Positions 22,401 to 32,543 of a stretch of 64,000 bases of DNA are shown in pieces (positions within the stretch are counted from its first letter, which is position 1; every line of letters begins with the position of its first letter). This DNA comes from Anniella stebbinsi. Its lineage: Eukaryota > Chordata > Lepidosauria > Squamata > Anniellidae. Below the pieces are notes generated by a model that saw only the letters and a program-made list of their open reading frames with translations, was not told the origin of the DNA and ran no database searches. The position numbers and the translations under genes are program-made. The stretch is taken from assembly GCA_029215795.1 (NCBI GenBank), contig JARDYH010000007.1:71416763-71480762 (forward strand), given 5' to 3'.

Positions 22401-25400
22401 ACATGCTGCCCTACACATCCGTGAATAGATTTATTCTACATTGAGGTCTAGATTCAAAGATGGTGACATTACAAGTTCCTAGTCCTCATGTACCACTTCC
22501 CTACTGCCATCTAGCGGCCAAAGGAAGAAACCCCACATACACTCCATTTGCAGGTTTAGTTCATTGGAGACAGAGGCGTTGCCGGTGGCATTGGAACTGG
22601 CGCAGCGGAAGGGCCCAGCATGCCAAGACTGCACATCGGTGATGGCCAACAGGAGGCGCCCGTCATCACGTCTCACAGTAACATCATAAAACCAGCAGCG
22701 CAGTTCGCTAGTTTTGTCCAGAGAGATCCAGGCGTGGAGCCACTGCAGAGGTGAGAAAAATACCTCGCATTTTCCACTGCCCAGTGCCTACTGTCTCCCA
22801 CCAGCAAAAACATCTGGGAAGGAAGCATAGTCCTCACCCCGAGAAAGCCACGGTACCAACACCTCAACGCTGCTCAATCACATCAATGCATTTTGAGCGA
22901 AACCATGGCAATTGCAAAGTTATATGTTAGGATTGTAGAAGAAGGGCTGATGGTAATTCATCAGGGCTCAATAGAAGCTGCTGCATAGACTCTGTGGTTC
23001 AAGGAAGACGCACAGGGAGTCAAAATAAGGTTCCTTTCATTGGAACTGGTGTTCCAATATGCATTTGGGTACTGCAAAACCACCAACCCCATACTTACCC
23101 TGTGGTTCTACCTCCTGCAGTATAACATCCCTAGCGGCCGCTTGGAAGAGCTGATTAGGGTCCCCGGAAACATACTAGGCCAGTTCGCACGACACGAGGG
23201 TGGTTAATAAGGCACCGTGGCTTATTAACCAACCCCACACATGTCGGCTGCATGGAGGCCGATTTTCCTAATTACCCTCACTGGGCAGGAGTTGTTGTGA
23301 TGTCTGAATGTGACGGGGAATGGGTGCCTGGGGTGGTTAACAAATCATCCAACAACCCTACAACCATGGTTTCCGAGCAGTTTGTTAACAAGCCACCCAG
23401 TAGAGGCTGGTTGATCCAATGTCAGGGGGCAGCGAATGTGCTCTGGGTTTCAGTCAGAACTCTAAAGGAGCTACCTGAGGTGGTTCTGCAATGGAAGGGG
23501 ATTCGGTGCCCCACTGACATCGGAGTCACCAGTCTCCACTCAAGCCACTGTCATATTAACCACCCTCGTGTCTTGCGAACTCGGGCACTCTCTGCATGAG
23601 CTCTCTGGATTATTGGGAACTTCCCTCTCCCAAGATGAGTGGTCATCCTGACTCCCCTTCTCTGCCCCAATCACCCTTGTCAAGTGACTCAGGAGGGGTA
23701 GCCTAAACTCAGCAAATATGGCATCCCCTGATAGAGCAGCAGGTTATCCTGTGTGGTTACCTCTTTTGTTCTGGGAATCTCTACCACTTTGTCCCTGGCA
23801 GCAGGGCTTTTGTAATGCAGCCCAAGTTCAGTCAAGAAGCCAGGAATCAAAAGGAAGCCACCAGAAACCAAGCTATTGACTGGGTTTGGATGATCAGTGG
23901 AAGGAAAGAACCCACCTGTAACCTCTACAATAAGCACAGGCTTCAGAGTGGTTCAAACCACATACATATATCAGTTTAATAGTAGTAGCTGCCATGGCTT
24001 TACCCAAAGAATTCTGGGACTTGCAGTAACGATAAGGTGAGAATAATCTGTTACCAATTCCTACTACAATTCCCACGACACCCTGAGAAAAATGGAATAA
24101 CTTAAAAGTCTATGCTGCTCTGGGCTATAAACTGTCTGTAGATTTCTGTATGATGTGTGTTGCCCTGTGCATTGTCAGTACATGTTCAGCAACAGTAATA
24201 CAGTGCCCCCTTTTGAACCCTTCTCACTCATCGATGAGGCAGGCAGAGACAGGCCTGCCCTGAAGGTAAATGCAGCCTTCCATAACCTAATGGTCAGGAA
24301 TGCTGGGAATTGTAGTTCAAAACATCTGGAGGACATCAGGTTGGTGAAGGCTGAGTAAGGGATAGAAGGGATCCTTTTTACCGCCTGACCTTGTTATATT
24401 TCTGGAAGCTGAATTCAGTTAAATCCTCCCCTTCTTCATCGCTCAGGCACTCCAGAGTCACGTTGCTGCCTTCAAGGATAGGGCCCTCCTGGTCAATGAG
24501 GCGGATGAAGGGAGACCCTGAAATTATAAAGATGGCAGGGACAGGAATGAAATACAGTCTGTCGTTCTCCAACAACTTGAGCTGGTTGATCCCACAACCT
24601 CAGACTAGGTCAGCCATGGCAACTTCTCGTAATTTCTGTTTTCTTGTTCCTGTTTTGTGTGTTTCTTGTACACTTAGTAGAATACTAAGAGCTGAAGAAC
24701 TTGTCTAAACACCTATAGGAATGCACACTTCTTTTTCTTTATGCATCCCATTCTCCAAACCTTTTCCTACCTGGTGCCCTCCAGATGTGTTGGACTACAA
24801 CTCCCTTGCTGACTGGGGATGATGTAAGTTGCAGTCTGGCACATCTGGGGGGGGGGACCAGATTGGGGGAAGTTGGTTCCAAACATACCCTGGGGCTTGA
24901 TTTTAGCCATCGCAGGGGCTCAGCCTCAGAGAACCTGTTGCATACACCCCTGGTTCAACTTCAGGGAATATGAAGCATATACAGAGTGCCTTCCATTATC
25001 TGAGTAACCACAGTCATCCCTCACATATCTGCGTTGGGGGTGGGCAGGCAAAGCATCCAGACAGGCCTGAGCCTCAGAATTTCTTTTAGTAACAACAATT
25101 AATACTTCAGAATTTGCAGACATTGTCATATTTAAAACAAGTCTGTAAGGTAGTTGACTATTTAGTGTTCGTAAATTTGCAGGCGGGCCTGAGGCTTGGA
25201 GGGAGCGACCTACCTACTCAGTTCATGTCAGATATGAGATCTAGGTGGAGACCTCCATGAGCCATTGCTCAGTCTCCTGCCCAATATAAGCCACAGAAGT
25301 GGCCAAACAAGACTGCTTTCCTTTCAATAATTACAAACTCCATCTTAAGGGATAATTCTGGGGCAGACCAGCTCTTCTTTGTCCCACACGATCTCCCAGC

Positions 25401-26102
25401 TTTACAGGTCTCACCGCACAGAAGCAGCAGGACTAAGCCTCTGTGAGGCTGTGACTTTAAAAAAAAACCCTGAAACACAGAAAATCACCTGGTGAAACTT
25501 TCCCCACTATTTATTTCCATGTCCCTAAATGTTTTGTCCTCCCAAGAAGTGGTTTTGTACCAGGGCTGGTTATGTCTATTAGCTGAGCGCTGTTATACAT
25601 TCGAAGCTGGCTTTTCCCAACCTGGTGCCCATCAGATGTATTAAACTACAACTCCCCTGCTGGCTGGGCCTTATGGGAGATGAAGGCCAGAACATCTGGA
25701 GAGCACCAGGTACGGGAAGACTGCTGTGAGTGTTGGCAGTGCCTCTCGAAGCTCTACGGTTTTAGGCAGAGAGTTTCCCATCATTTGCTCCCGGGTCCTT
25801 TTACATCCCAGAGACACCACGCGGGCTGGAATTTGGGGCCCTTGTGCCGTAAAACCGGAGCTCTACCACAGTATCCTGACCCTTCCAAGCAAAGGCACAA
25901 GAGCATGGCTAGTTTTAAGAGGTGGCAACCCCAGCAGGAAAGCAACTTGCCAGTGAGAGTCGCGCCCCCGCCCCGCTCCGCGCCCTAGAAGCCACAAAGG
26001 GCGCAACAACGTCTGAAGCTTTGACTCACCTGCCCAGGTGAGTTGGGGGGTCACGGCTAGGCCCACGGCCAGAAGCCAAAGTCTGGTGAGAAACTGCGCC
26101 AT
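16054..26102 (-). CDS. Two-Ig-domain type I membrane protein, seven exons, unnamed
   Basis: Exons (minus): 26102-26030, 24517-24390, 22742-22541, 20939-20797, 19106-18941, 16739-16601, 16144-16054. All junctions are GT-AG and in phase, giving about 313 residues. Residues 1-25 are a signal peptide (MAQFLTRLWLLAVGLA...). Ig domain 1 has Cys48 and Cys114 (the latter in GPFRC), an extra Cys83, and NxS/T sites at 43, 118 and 122. Ig domain 2 has Cys167, Trp179 and Cys208 (GTYIC), plus an extra Cys148. The transmembrane helix is at about 245-271, followed by RRR and a 40-residue tail. Each Ig domain is split by a phase-0 intron, and the junctions between modules are phase 1, an ancient arrangement seen in some Ig families. 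It is probably a surface adhesion or receptor protein. There is no ITIM or ITAM, and I could not assign a family. It is convergent with CADM4. Confidence 0.82.
17420..17546. mobile_element. Palindromic MITE, family A
   Basis: Intron 5 of the Ig gene. It runs from GGGGAACCAATGGTCCTCCA to CCAACTTCCCCAAACCCTGC, with both arms intact. Confidence 0.7.
17555..17695 (+). mobile_element. SINE 3' half
   Basis: Carries CCACCTCACAGGGTTGTTGT, GCTTGGGTTCCTTGCAAGAG and AATAAATTAAA, the back half of the tRNA-headed SINE whose fuller antisense copy is at 61060-61310. Confidence 0.65.
17720..17850. mobile_element. Palindromic MITE, family C
   Basis: The ends TTGGATCCAGATTTAGTCAT and ATGACTAAGAGTGGATCCAA are complementary, around CCCATTGAAATCAATGGGAC. 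Family C copies elsewhere share the CCATTGA...TCAATGGG core and the outer 'aggattg' words. Confidence 0.7.
18238..18656. mobile_element. 419-bp hAT-like non-autonomous transposon
   Basis: The ends are TAGGGTGACCAACTG and the complement TAGGGTGGCCACATT. The 8 bases ATTAATGG occur directly on both sides (18230-18237 and 18657-18664), a perfect 8-bp target duplication as made by hAT transposases. The interior has purine runs and a GTCATTCCCCCC-like segment repeated in alternating orientation, and no reading frame. Confidence 0.85.
19438..19486. repeat. (AAT)n microsatellite
   Basis: About sixteen uninterrupted units in intron 4 of the Ig gene. Confidence 0.95.
19745..20066. mobile_element. Nested palindromic MITEs (family E host, family D insert)
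   Basis: The outer ends CGTTCAGATGACACGCTAAG and CTTAG/TTTAGCGTGTTGTTTGAAC pair with each other. Between them, 19832-19939 is a second complete palindrome (CCCTGTTCAGAAGATGCTTT ... CTGAACAGGG) whose free-standing copy is at 31981-32084. So the inner element landed inside the outer one. It lies in intron 4 of the Ig gene. Confidence 0.8.
21622..22325 (-). mobile_element. CR1 LINE 3' region, antisense (longest copy)
   Basis: Starts at GCAGCCATGCTGGATCAGA and runs through GGTAGTGAATTCCATAGTTT, CACCTCTATCAGGACCCCC, TAGCTCTACAATATCCCTTT, CACAGTACTCCAAATGGGAT and GGCATTATGATACTGGCAGT. It is about 700 bp and sits in intron 3 of the Ig gene. Confidence 0.9.
23179..23586. mobile_element. Nested MITEs (family E-like host, family F insert)
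   Basis: The host ends GTTCGCACGACACGAGGGTG and CACCCTCGTGTCTTGCGAAC are inverted copies. Inside, about 23401-23545 is a family F element (AGAGGCTGG ... GTTTCAGTCAGAACTCTAAA ... CCACTGACATCGGAG) like those at 32544-32686 and 36873-37038. It lies in intron 2 of the Ig gene. Confidence 0.75.
24271..24355. mobile_element. Family A MITE, shortened
   Basis: Right arm complete (AACATCTGGAGGACATCAGG), left arm missing its CTCCAGATG part. It ends about 35 bases from the donor of Ig exon 2. Confidence 0.55.
24756..24878. mobile_element. Family A MITE
   Basis: Both arms present, in intron 1 of the Ig gene; the right arm is expanded by a run of nine or more G. Confidence 0.65.
25150..25265 (-). mobile_element. 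Old SINE fragment, antisense
   Basis: The words 'caagtctgtaaggtagttga' and 'ggagcgacctacctactcag' match the antisense layout of the MIR-like SINE core. Strongly diverged. Confidence 0.4.
25608..25724. mobile_element. Family A MITE
   Basis: Complete; about 300 bases upstream of the Ig gene's first donor site. Confidence 0.65.
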
Positions 26103-26900
26103 GGCGCTCCTGCGAGTCTGCTTGGCGACTGATAAGGCTTCCTTCCTCTTCCCTCGGCTTGTTTTGTCCTTGAAGGGCAGAGGCAGGAAACTCACAAAAA
26201 GAGAAGTCACGTTTACGGCCTGGCGTGCCAAAGCTACCCTAGCCGGAGCGCAGGCGAAGGCGGCCGCAGAGCTCTGGACCGGCCTGCCCCACTGCGCTCC
26301 CGCAGCCCCGAGCCCGCTGCGAGAACAGCCTCTGCACCGTCGCAAGGGGTGGGGAAGTTAATAACAAACTAAACCGGAGAGGCCAGTTCAGGAACTCAAT
26401 ATGCTGCTCTGAGAACGCGCGTACGCGCGCGCACACACACACGGGGGCCGGGGGGCGGGGTTGAGGTGAAGAAGTTCAAACGCAAAAGCCAAGAGGAGTT
26501 GATGTGGGGAGGGAGGAGGAGGAGGAGGAGATGGGGGGGTCAAGGAGCCGGCCACGAATCCCCGGAGAGCGGGCGTGGGAGGGTGGTTTTTCCTCGGCCG
26601 CCACCAAAGCACCGGCTGGCTTGCGAACGCGTTTCTAACCCGGCCCCCGTCTACACGGGGATAGGAAACGTGTGAAGGCGCGCCCTGGGCGTGTTTCTCA
26701 AGCTGGAGTCCAGGAGGGCGAGCATAAACGCTCAAGACGCCACGGAAATGCGGGTCTAGCTGGAGCAGGCTTCTCTTTTCCCTCCCGCGGTTTGCAAATC
26801 GCAACTTTCCCAGCCGCTCCAGGGAAGCCAGGCAACGTCTGGCGGGGCGCAGAATTGGCCTCGGAACATGGGGAGCCATCCTGGCGTCTCCGATGACACC
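26103..26900 (-). promoter_or_regulatory. CpG-rich promoter region of the Ig gene
   Basis: GC content and CpG density rise sharply from about 26030 to 26900, with many CG dinucleotides, GGGGGCGGGG-type GC boxes near 26448-26460 and an alternating CGCGTACGCGCGCGC tract around 26415-26430. The initiator ATG of the Ig gene is at 26102. The transcription start cannot be placed by eye. The island is wide enough to serve a divergent plus-strand transcript, but I see no coding exon for one. Confidence 0.6.
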
Positions 26901-26969
26901 ATCCCCGATGGGCTCTTCTTTGCACGGGCGTAGCAGATCGCTTTCTGACGGCGCAATTCAGGACACGTG

Positions 26970-27128
26970 TCCTCAGAAGTCATTCCCATTGAACCTAATG
27001 GGGTTTATATACTCCCAGGAGAGTAGGTATAGGATTGTTCGTATTGGGTTACTTCAGTCCTATGCGCATTGTCCTGAGGGTGCGCCCCATTGAGCTCAAT
27101 AAGGCTTACTTCTGACACAGGATCAGGC
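26970..27128. mobile_element. Family C MITEs (two halves)
   Basis: The first core, CCCATTGAACCTAATGGGGT, is followed by TAGGTATAGGATTG. A second core (CCCCATTGAGCTCAATAAGG) begins about 60 bases later, so there are two adjacent partial elements. Confidence 0.6.
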
Positions 27129-27154
27129 GCAGTTATGTATTTCGATCGACGATA

Positions 27155-27310
27155 AACGAAAGTAAAAACGGAGTCTTGTGGCACCTTAAAGACGAATAAA
27201 TTCACTGTGGCATAAGATTTTCGGTCTGCTTTTTTTTTTTGTTGCAGCAAAAACAAAAGTCTTGTGGGACCTTAAAGGCTAACAAAAAAATTCATCATAC
27301 CCAGATAGGG
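27155..27310. repeat. Dispersed repeat with 'cttgtggcaccttaaagac' motif, two copies
   Basis: GTCTTGTGGCACCTTAAAGA at about 27172 recurs as GTCTTGTGGGACCTTAAAGG at about 27258. Weaker relatives lie at 815-900, 28400-28440 and, inverted, 36440-36485. The family is unassigned; the repeat is common in reptile genomes. Confidence 0.6.
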
Positions 27311-27599
27311 CAATTTGATGACACCCCTCTCTCCCCACACTTTTATAGCTTCGAGCTCCAAGCCACTCTCTGATTCAAATTGGTACCCTTCACCCACCCA
27401 CAATACACACTTTTTATTTTTTAATGCTGGGAGGTACAAATTAAGGTCATAGTCCTTAATGCTAATGAAAGACTTGGACTTTGGCAAGTCTGTAATGGGA
27501 GGGAATTCCATAAAGGGGGGTGGGCAGGAACAGCCCCCAAGAAGGGTCCCCATCAGGCCATTGCTGGCTAAACCAGATGCTTCTGGATGGCATCATGGT

Positions 27600-27684
27600 G
27601 TCAGTAATGGTTCGTGTTGTATCTGGGAGACTTGAATTCACGTTCCTACTCAGTCATGAAGCTCACTGAGTGAACTTGGGCCAA

Positions 27685-27752
<68 letters not shown>

Positions 27753-27855
27753 TGCCTAACCTACCTCACAGGCTTGTTGTGAGGATAAAATGGTGGGTAA
27801 GAGACACTGCCCCTCACGCCTTGGAGAAAAGGCAAAGAAATGCAAGGCATAAATG
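27600..27855 (+). mobile_element. SINE 3' half with internal microsatellite
   Basis: The SINE body ('gaacttgggccaatctct' ... 'cctaacctacctcacaggct' 'tgttgtgaggataaaatggt') is split by a TC/TG tract that grew from its own CTCTCT segment. Confidence 0.65.
27686..27754. repeat. (TC)n(TG)n microsatellite
   Basis: About 25 TC units followed by nine TG units, inside the SINE. Confidence 0.95.
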
Positions 27856-27864
27856 ATTAAATTA

Positions 27865-28021
27865 CCTAGGGAGGTGATGGGCTCTCCCACACTAGAGGCA
27901 TTCAAGAGGCAGATGGACAACCATCTGTCAGGGATGCTTTAAGGTCGATTCCTGCATTGAGCAGGGGGTTGGACTCGATGGCCTTAGAGGCCCCTTCCAC
28001 CTCTACTATTCTATGATTCTA
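27865..28021 (+). mobile_element. CR1 LINE 3' end, short
   Basis: From CCTAGGGAGGTGATGGGCTC to CTATTCTATGATTCTA, about 155 bp of the CR1 terminus. Confidence 0.9.
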
Positions 28022-28776
28022 AGGAGCATCCTTTGGTGGAGGTCAAGAGATTTTAATGAAGCAGTATGTTACCAGAGCAAGAAACTTGGGCGACTGAGCG
28101 CTGGAACTGTCAGACAGAGCAAAGCGACAGCGGAGGGGAACTTCGCCTGGTTCTCAAGCTATGGTCTGGCGAGGGGGAAGGTATTTTGTCGAGATTCTGA
28201 AGTAATGCCAGGATCGGATTTCCCCTTAGTGTGGGAATTTCCACTTCGAAGTTTGTCTCAGCTTGCTATGGCTGCTGAGGGTTGCACAACCTTCCGCAGG
28301 CACGCACTTTGCAGAACGTTTCCCCCCCTCTCTTCACAAGCCCTTGGGTTCAGGGAGCAAAGCCCGCAACCGTGCAAAAGCGAAAGTAAAACTGATTCCA
28401 GATCCTGATCTGGTGACATCTTAAAGCCTAACAAATGTATCATTTGCTATTTTTGTTCGCCATTTTAAGGTGCCGCAAAACGCTTTGTTCTTGCTACTGT
28501 GAGTGTTGGCTTTTTTCTTTTTCATGCAGGACTCCTTTTTTTAATTTTAAACCAAATTCCACAAGAAGCAGAGATTCACAAGGTTGGGTGCAGTAGTGGG
28601 GGAATGCTTCACCTGTGGAATTCCTGCGAAGGAAAAAGGTGGAGGGGGAGGTGGCAGCCTCTAAAAGCTACCTCAGTTGTGAATTTCTTCTTTATATTGA
28701 ATTCAGGGCCAAACTAGCCAATACAAGCCCCAAACAGTAATAATCCAGACAAATGTTTGGCCAACCGCCTTAGACC
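28022..28776. other. Intergenic, no gene recognised
   Basis: An open frame at 28013-28408 (131 codons) starts inside a CR1 end and has no recognisable domain. The rest is unassigned. Confidence 0.5.
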
Positions 28777-28874
28777 AGCCTTCCCCAACCCCATGCCCTC
28801 CAGATGTGTTGCTTAGAGGATGCTGGGAGTTGTAGGTCAACATATCTGGAAGACACCAGGTTGGGGAAGGCTGC
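28777..28874. mobile_element. Family A MITE, well preserved
   Basis: From GCCTTCCCCAACCCCATGCC to CCAGGTTGGGGAAGGC; one of the cleanest copies for a consensus. Confidence 0.8.
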
Positions 28875-29267
28875 ACTGAATATTTAAGGGTTTTACTCGG
28901 GAGCAAATGTTCACATGTTTATTTTATAGAAATATATGCCCTGCCTTTGGTACACAAGGATGTTCAATAAAGAAATATGAGGTCATTGAGACAGGAAAGT
29001 TGCACAAGGGTGGTGCTTTTGTTATTAACTGAGAGCAGCTGCTCTCAGTTTCTCTATTCTTTATGGCTGCAGAATGGTATCACTAATCTAAACCCTAGCT
29101 TCTCTATGCTGGAAGCCTGGTGCACTTTGCACTGAATAGTTTAGGGTTAGATTGCAATTCCTATAAGGGTTGTGTTGGGATTACACTCCCTTAGGTATCC
29201 CAGAATTCTTCTTTCCGAAGAGAAAACAGCCTTACTTTCCACAGTGGACACAGGTATTATGGGAAGT

Positions 29268-29565
29268 AAGGTGACCAGATGCAAAAGAGGAAAGGGCTTC
29301 TGCACCGTTAATAATAATGGTATAGATGAGGGAATTCCAGCAGGTATAGCTTGTCATTCACATTCTACCCCAGGGTGGGCAGAAGGTAGTGATACAGAAG
29401 TTTTGGACTTCCGCTCCCAGAAGCACCTGCCAGCATGGCCAATTGTCAGGAATGCTGGGAGTTGAAGTCCAAAACATATGACAATCTACTTTCTCTCCAC
29501 CCGTTCTACACAACCATTAAAGATGTAGGAGCCGTGTCCTCTTTTGCATGTGGCCTCCCAAAGAA
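29268..29565. mobile_element. Family G transposon with a nested family A MITE
   Basis: The ends AGGTGACCAGATGCAAAAGA and TCTTTTGCATGTGGCCTCCC pair. Between them, about 29386-29480 is a family A copy (TTTTGGACTTCCGCTCCCAG ... AAGTCCAAAACATATG). Family G shares its GGTGACCA end with 18238-18656 and 29935-30254. Confidence 0.65.
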
Positions 29566-29585
29566 GTGACAAAGCTGCTCTAACT

Positions 29586-29877
29586 TAGATAATCCTATGC
29601 ATGTTCAGACAGAAAAAAGTCCTATAATATCCATCATTCCCTAGCCGGCCATGTTCTAAACTAGGGCACAATCCTATGCATGTTTAGACAGAAAAAAGTC
29701 CTATAATACCCAGCATTCCTTTACCTGCCATGTTTTAAACAAGGGCACAATCCTATGCCTGTTTAGGCAGGAAAAAAGCCCTACAATTCCCAGCATTCCA
29801 TGGCTAGCTATCCATCCTGGGAGTTGTAGGACTTTTTTTCTGCCTAAACAGGCATAGGATTGTGCCTGTAGTAATAC
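29586..29877. mobile_element. Family B palindromic MITE array (three units)
   Basis: AATCCTATGCATGTTCAGAC appears three times at about 80-base steps (near 29590, 29670 and 29748), each followed by AAAAAAGTCCTATAAT or a close form. Only the third unit has the matching right arm (GTAGGACTTTTTTTCTGCC ... GGCATAGGATTGTGCC). Confidence 0.75.
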
Positions 29878-29934
29878 TGACACAGTTGCCATCATTCTAC
29901 TGCAAAAATATTGGCTTCCAGAATGGCACTACGG

Positions 29935-30254
29935 TAGGGTGACCAGATAAAATCCAGGTCAGGGCTCATGTAACTTTAACAGTTGTAGAGAAAAGGGAAT
30001 TTCAGCCAGTGTCATTTGTATGCAATTAGTTCCTGGTGAAATTCCTTCTTCATCACGACAGTTAAAGTTGCAGGGGTCCTGCCTTCTTTTGTATATGGTC
30101 ACTCTAGTATAGTGTCTGCACCTTTCACTGTTGTGATGAAGAGGGAACTTCACCAGGAACTAATTGCATACAAATGACACTGGCTGAAATTCCCTTTTCT
30201 CTACAACTGTTAAAGTTACATGAGCCCTGACCTGGATTTTATCTGGTCAGCCTA
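29935..30254. mobile_element. 320-bp hAT-like hairpin element (family G)
   Basis: The ends TAGGGTGACCAGATAAAATC and its near-complement close a hairpin with roughly 120-base arms that are almost identical. The flanks CACTACGG (29927-29934) and CACTATGG (30255-30262) differ at one base, consistent with an 8-bp target duplication. The loop, about 30065-30127, contains another GGTCACTCTA-type end, suggesting a remnant of a different member. Confidence 0.8.
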
Positions 30255-30262
30255 CACTATGG

Positions 30263-30944
30263 CAACTGAGGTCACAATAGAATCTGTCCGGTGAGTGGAA
30301 GGATCCTGGAACAAACTGATGTTGACTGGCTTTTCAGACCCCCGGTACTGACGGAATTAAAGTTAAGTATGCTTGTTTGTTTCGCGTCTGACTTTTAACA
30401 GCAGCCGGATGCAAAAATTAAGTAGGTGAAGTGACAGAGAAAGCGTCATTTGCTTGATTTGTGTGTGTAAGGCTTCTGAGAAATGTTAGGCACAGGGCAA
30501 GGAGGTCAATAAAACGGGGGAAGGGAGGGCAGAGGGAGGGGGTGAGTCAGTCAGTCAGCAAAAGAAGACATTAGCCTGCTTGTTTCTTCTGGGCTGTTCA
30601 CCAACACGGCCCGACTTTTGTGGGAAAGAATGCCTACTCCTGCTCCAGCAGAGTTGGTTTTTGAGCACGTGAATCTTGGTGAATCCATTGCATTTTTAAA
30701 ACATTGCAAGCCACTGTAAGGATCCTAGAAAAATGCAGCATATCTATCAAATAAATGAAAATACTGGCAACCCTAGACACAGTTTTTACTGGCAGGGCTA
30801 GCGGTGAAACCTTGGGTCATCCAATGCAATTGGTGAGCAGTTGATTCAGGAGGGATGAAATAAGTACTTCTTTCTTTGTACAGTGCAAAAAGAGTTAATG
30901 GGATTTGTTCCCGCACAGTGTAGTGATGGCCATTGATTAGACAG
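30263..30944. other. Intergenic, nothing recognised
   Basis: No gene; GGGAGGG and GTCAGTCAGTCAG simple patches near 30520-30560. Confidence 0.5.
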
Positions 30945-31165
30945 AGATTAGACAAATTCATGGAGGAGAAAAGATCAGTATTGCTATCTCTTACCCATGA
31001 TGACTGTATGGAATCAGCATGTTTAGAGAGATATGCTGCTGAATATCACTGAAGGCTATTGCCGTCCATTTAAGCCCGGCTTTTGTGGGTTTCATGCTGT
31101 GGGAAGCAGAATGCTGGACTAGATGGAACATTGTTGGTCTGATCCAGCAGTGCTCTTTGTATGAC
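30945..31165 (+). mobile_element. CR1-like LINE 3' fragment
   Basis: Ends in GAATGCTGGACTAGATGGAA and TTGGTCTGATCCAGCAGTGC, words shared with the CR1 copies at 39068-39296 and 49040-49312. Confidence 0.65.
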
Positions 31166-31218
31166 CAGTAAAATACTGGCCAGTTGGCATTTGGGGGAAA
31201 AAAACCCCAAGTAAACAG

Positions 31219-31446
31219 TGGCTGAATTCGGACAACACGATAGTCAGTGGTGGGGTAATAATCAACTTCACAGTTGTTCATCTAGGGGGTACTCCCCACA
31301 CAACATGGTATTAAATAATCAACTGTGGTGTGGATTAGGATCAGCGCTGAGTTGACTATGGCAGCATTCGGATGACACAATAGTCAAAAAAACTGACGAT
31401 TGTTTCCCCCTACCCAGTTGCTTATTGTGTCGTCCGAATTCAGCCA
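31219..31446. mobile_element. Family E palindromic MITE
   Basis: The ends GGCTGAATTCGGACAACACG and its complement TGTGTCGTCCGAATTCAGCC are nearly exact. Inside, a second end-like sequence (GCATTCGGATGACACAATAG at about 31363) suggests two elements or an internal rearrangement. Confidence 0.75.
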
Positions 31447-31980
31447 GTGAGTTGGAAACCCTATGAACACATAATGCAGTGGAAAGGATTAAGCTGCAGG
31501 GCTCCTCAATGATTTTGAGCCAGTGGCACATTTGGAGTTTTGAGAGTGTGTTGTGGGTACTCTCACAAAATGGCTGCCCTGGGGGGTTCTCCATTCATAA
31601 AATAGCTGCTATGACGGGCATGGCTGTTCAGAAAACACTCATTTCCCAGAAGTGAAATGGGTGAGACTGAAAGATAAGTAACTTGCCCAAGAACTTACAT
31701 ACAAGGCGGAGGTGCGGACTGAGCCCCAAAACGCGAAACCGCTCTTTTGGACCCAACTAAAGATGGCGCTGAACCGCAGGACTTCCCTTTTGCAGCATGC
31801 CAGCCTCCCAGTTAAAAAACAACGATCTTGTAAGAAATAAAATAAAAATCAGGAAGGGGTGGGCCTGGAGGGTGCCAAGACAGCACACAATTGGAGACCT
31901 CAGGATTATTAAGGTTACCAGGCCGTCACCTCCCATCTCCCTTTACCTGGTGTTTTGCATGTAACAGCAATCTGACTCAG

Positions 31981-32084
31981 AGGCCCTGTGCAGAAGACAC
32001 CTTAAACCACGGCTTTAACTACGGTGAATGAGGCTTATTCACCGTAGTTAAAGCTGTGGTTTAAGGTGTCTTCTGAAAGGGGCC
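31981..32084. mobile_element. Family D palindromic MITE
   Basis: A 104-bp near-perfect palindrome: AGAAGACACCTTAAACCACG pairs with its complement CGTGGTTTAAGGTGTCTTCT (one mismatch), around GGTGAATGAGGCTTATTCACC. Confidence 0.85.
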
Positions 32085-32543
32085 AGTGAAATTTGGCAGG
32101 TGAAGTCTTTCCTTAAGCTCCCTGTGTGGAAATCGTATTCACGTTGAAATAAAATATAAAGGGAAGGTAAAAGCTGCACCCATTCAATTCCCTGGGACCA
32201 GGCAGGAGCAGGCCTAGAAAACCCAGGGGCAAGCCTGTTTATGGAGATCTGTTCTTCTTTAAAGTCTACTGTCCTTTCTCATCATTTAACCAGCAGAGAG
32301 AGAAAAGCAACGTGCGTGACTGGTTAAACTCAAGCAACTGCTGGTGTTTACTTTTAAGGCATTTCTCTGGTAGTCTACTCTTAGACCAGGCAAACAAATG
32401 CCTGGTCACTCTCAGATGCACGACCGGACAAAAAGGAGTACATAGCTCTGCTTCTTACCCTGCTTTATTTCACTCTTACTGAACAGCCATACTTTGCCCA
32501 CAATGAGCGATGTGAGTGGTAAGGCGCACCAAACATTATATCT

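Noticed and set aside
29586..29877. Regularly spaced repeats resembling a CRISPR array
   Set aside because: The units are arms of a palindromic MITE, the spacers are also alike, and the genome is a vertebrate.
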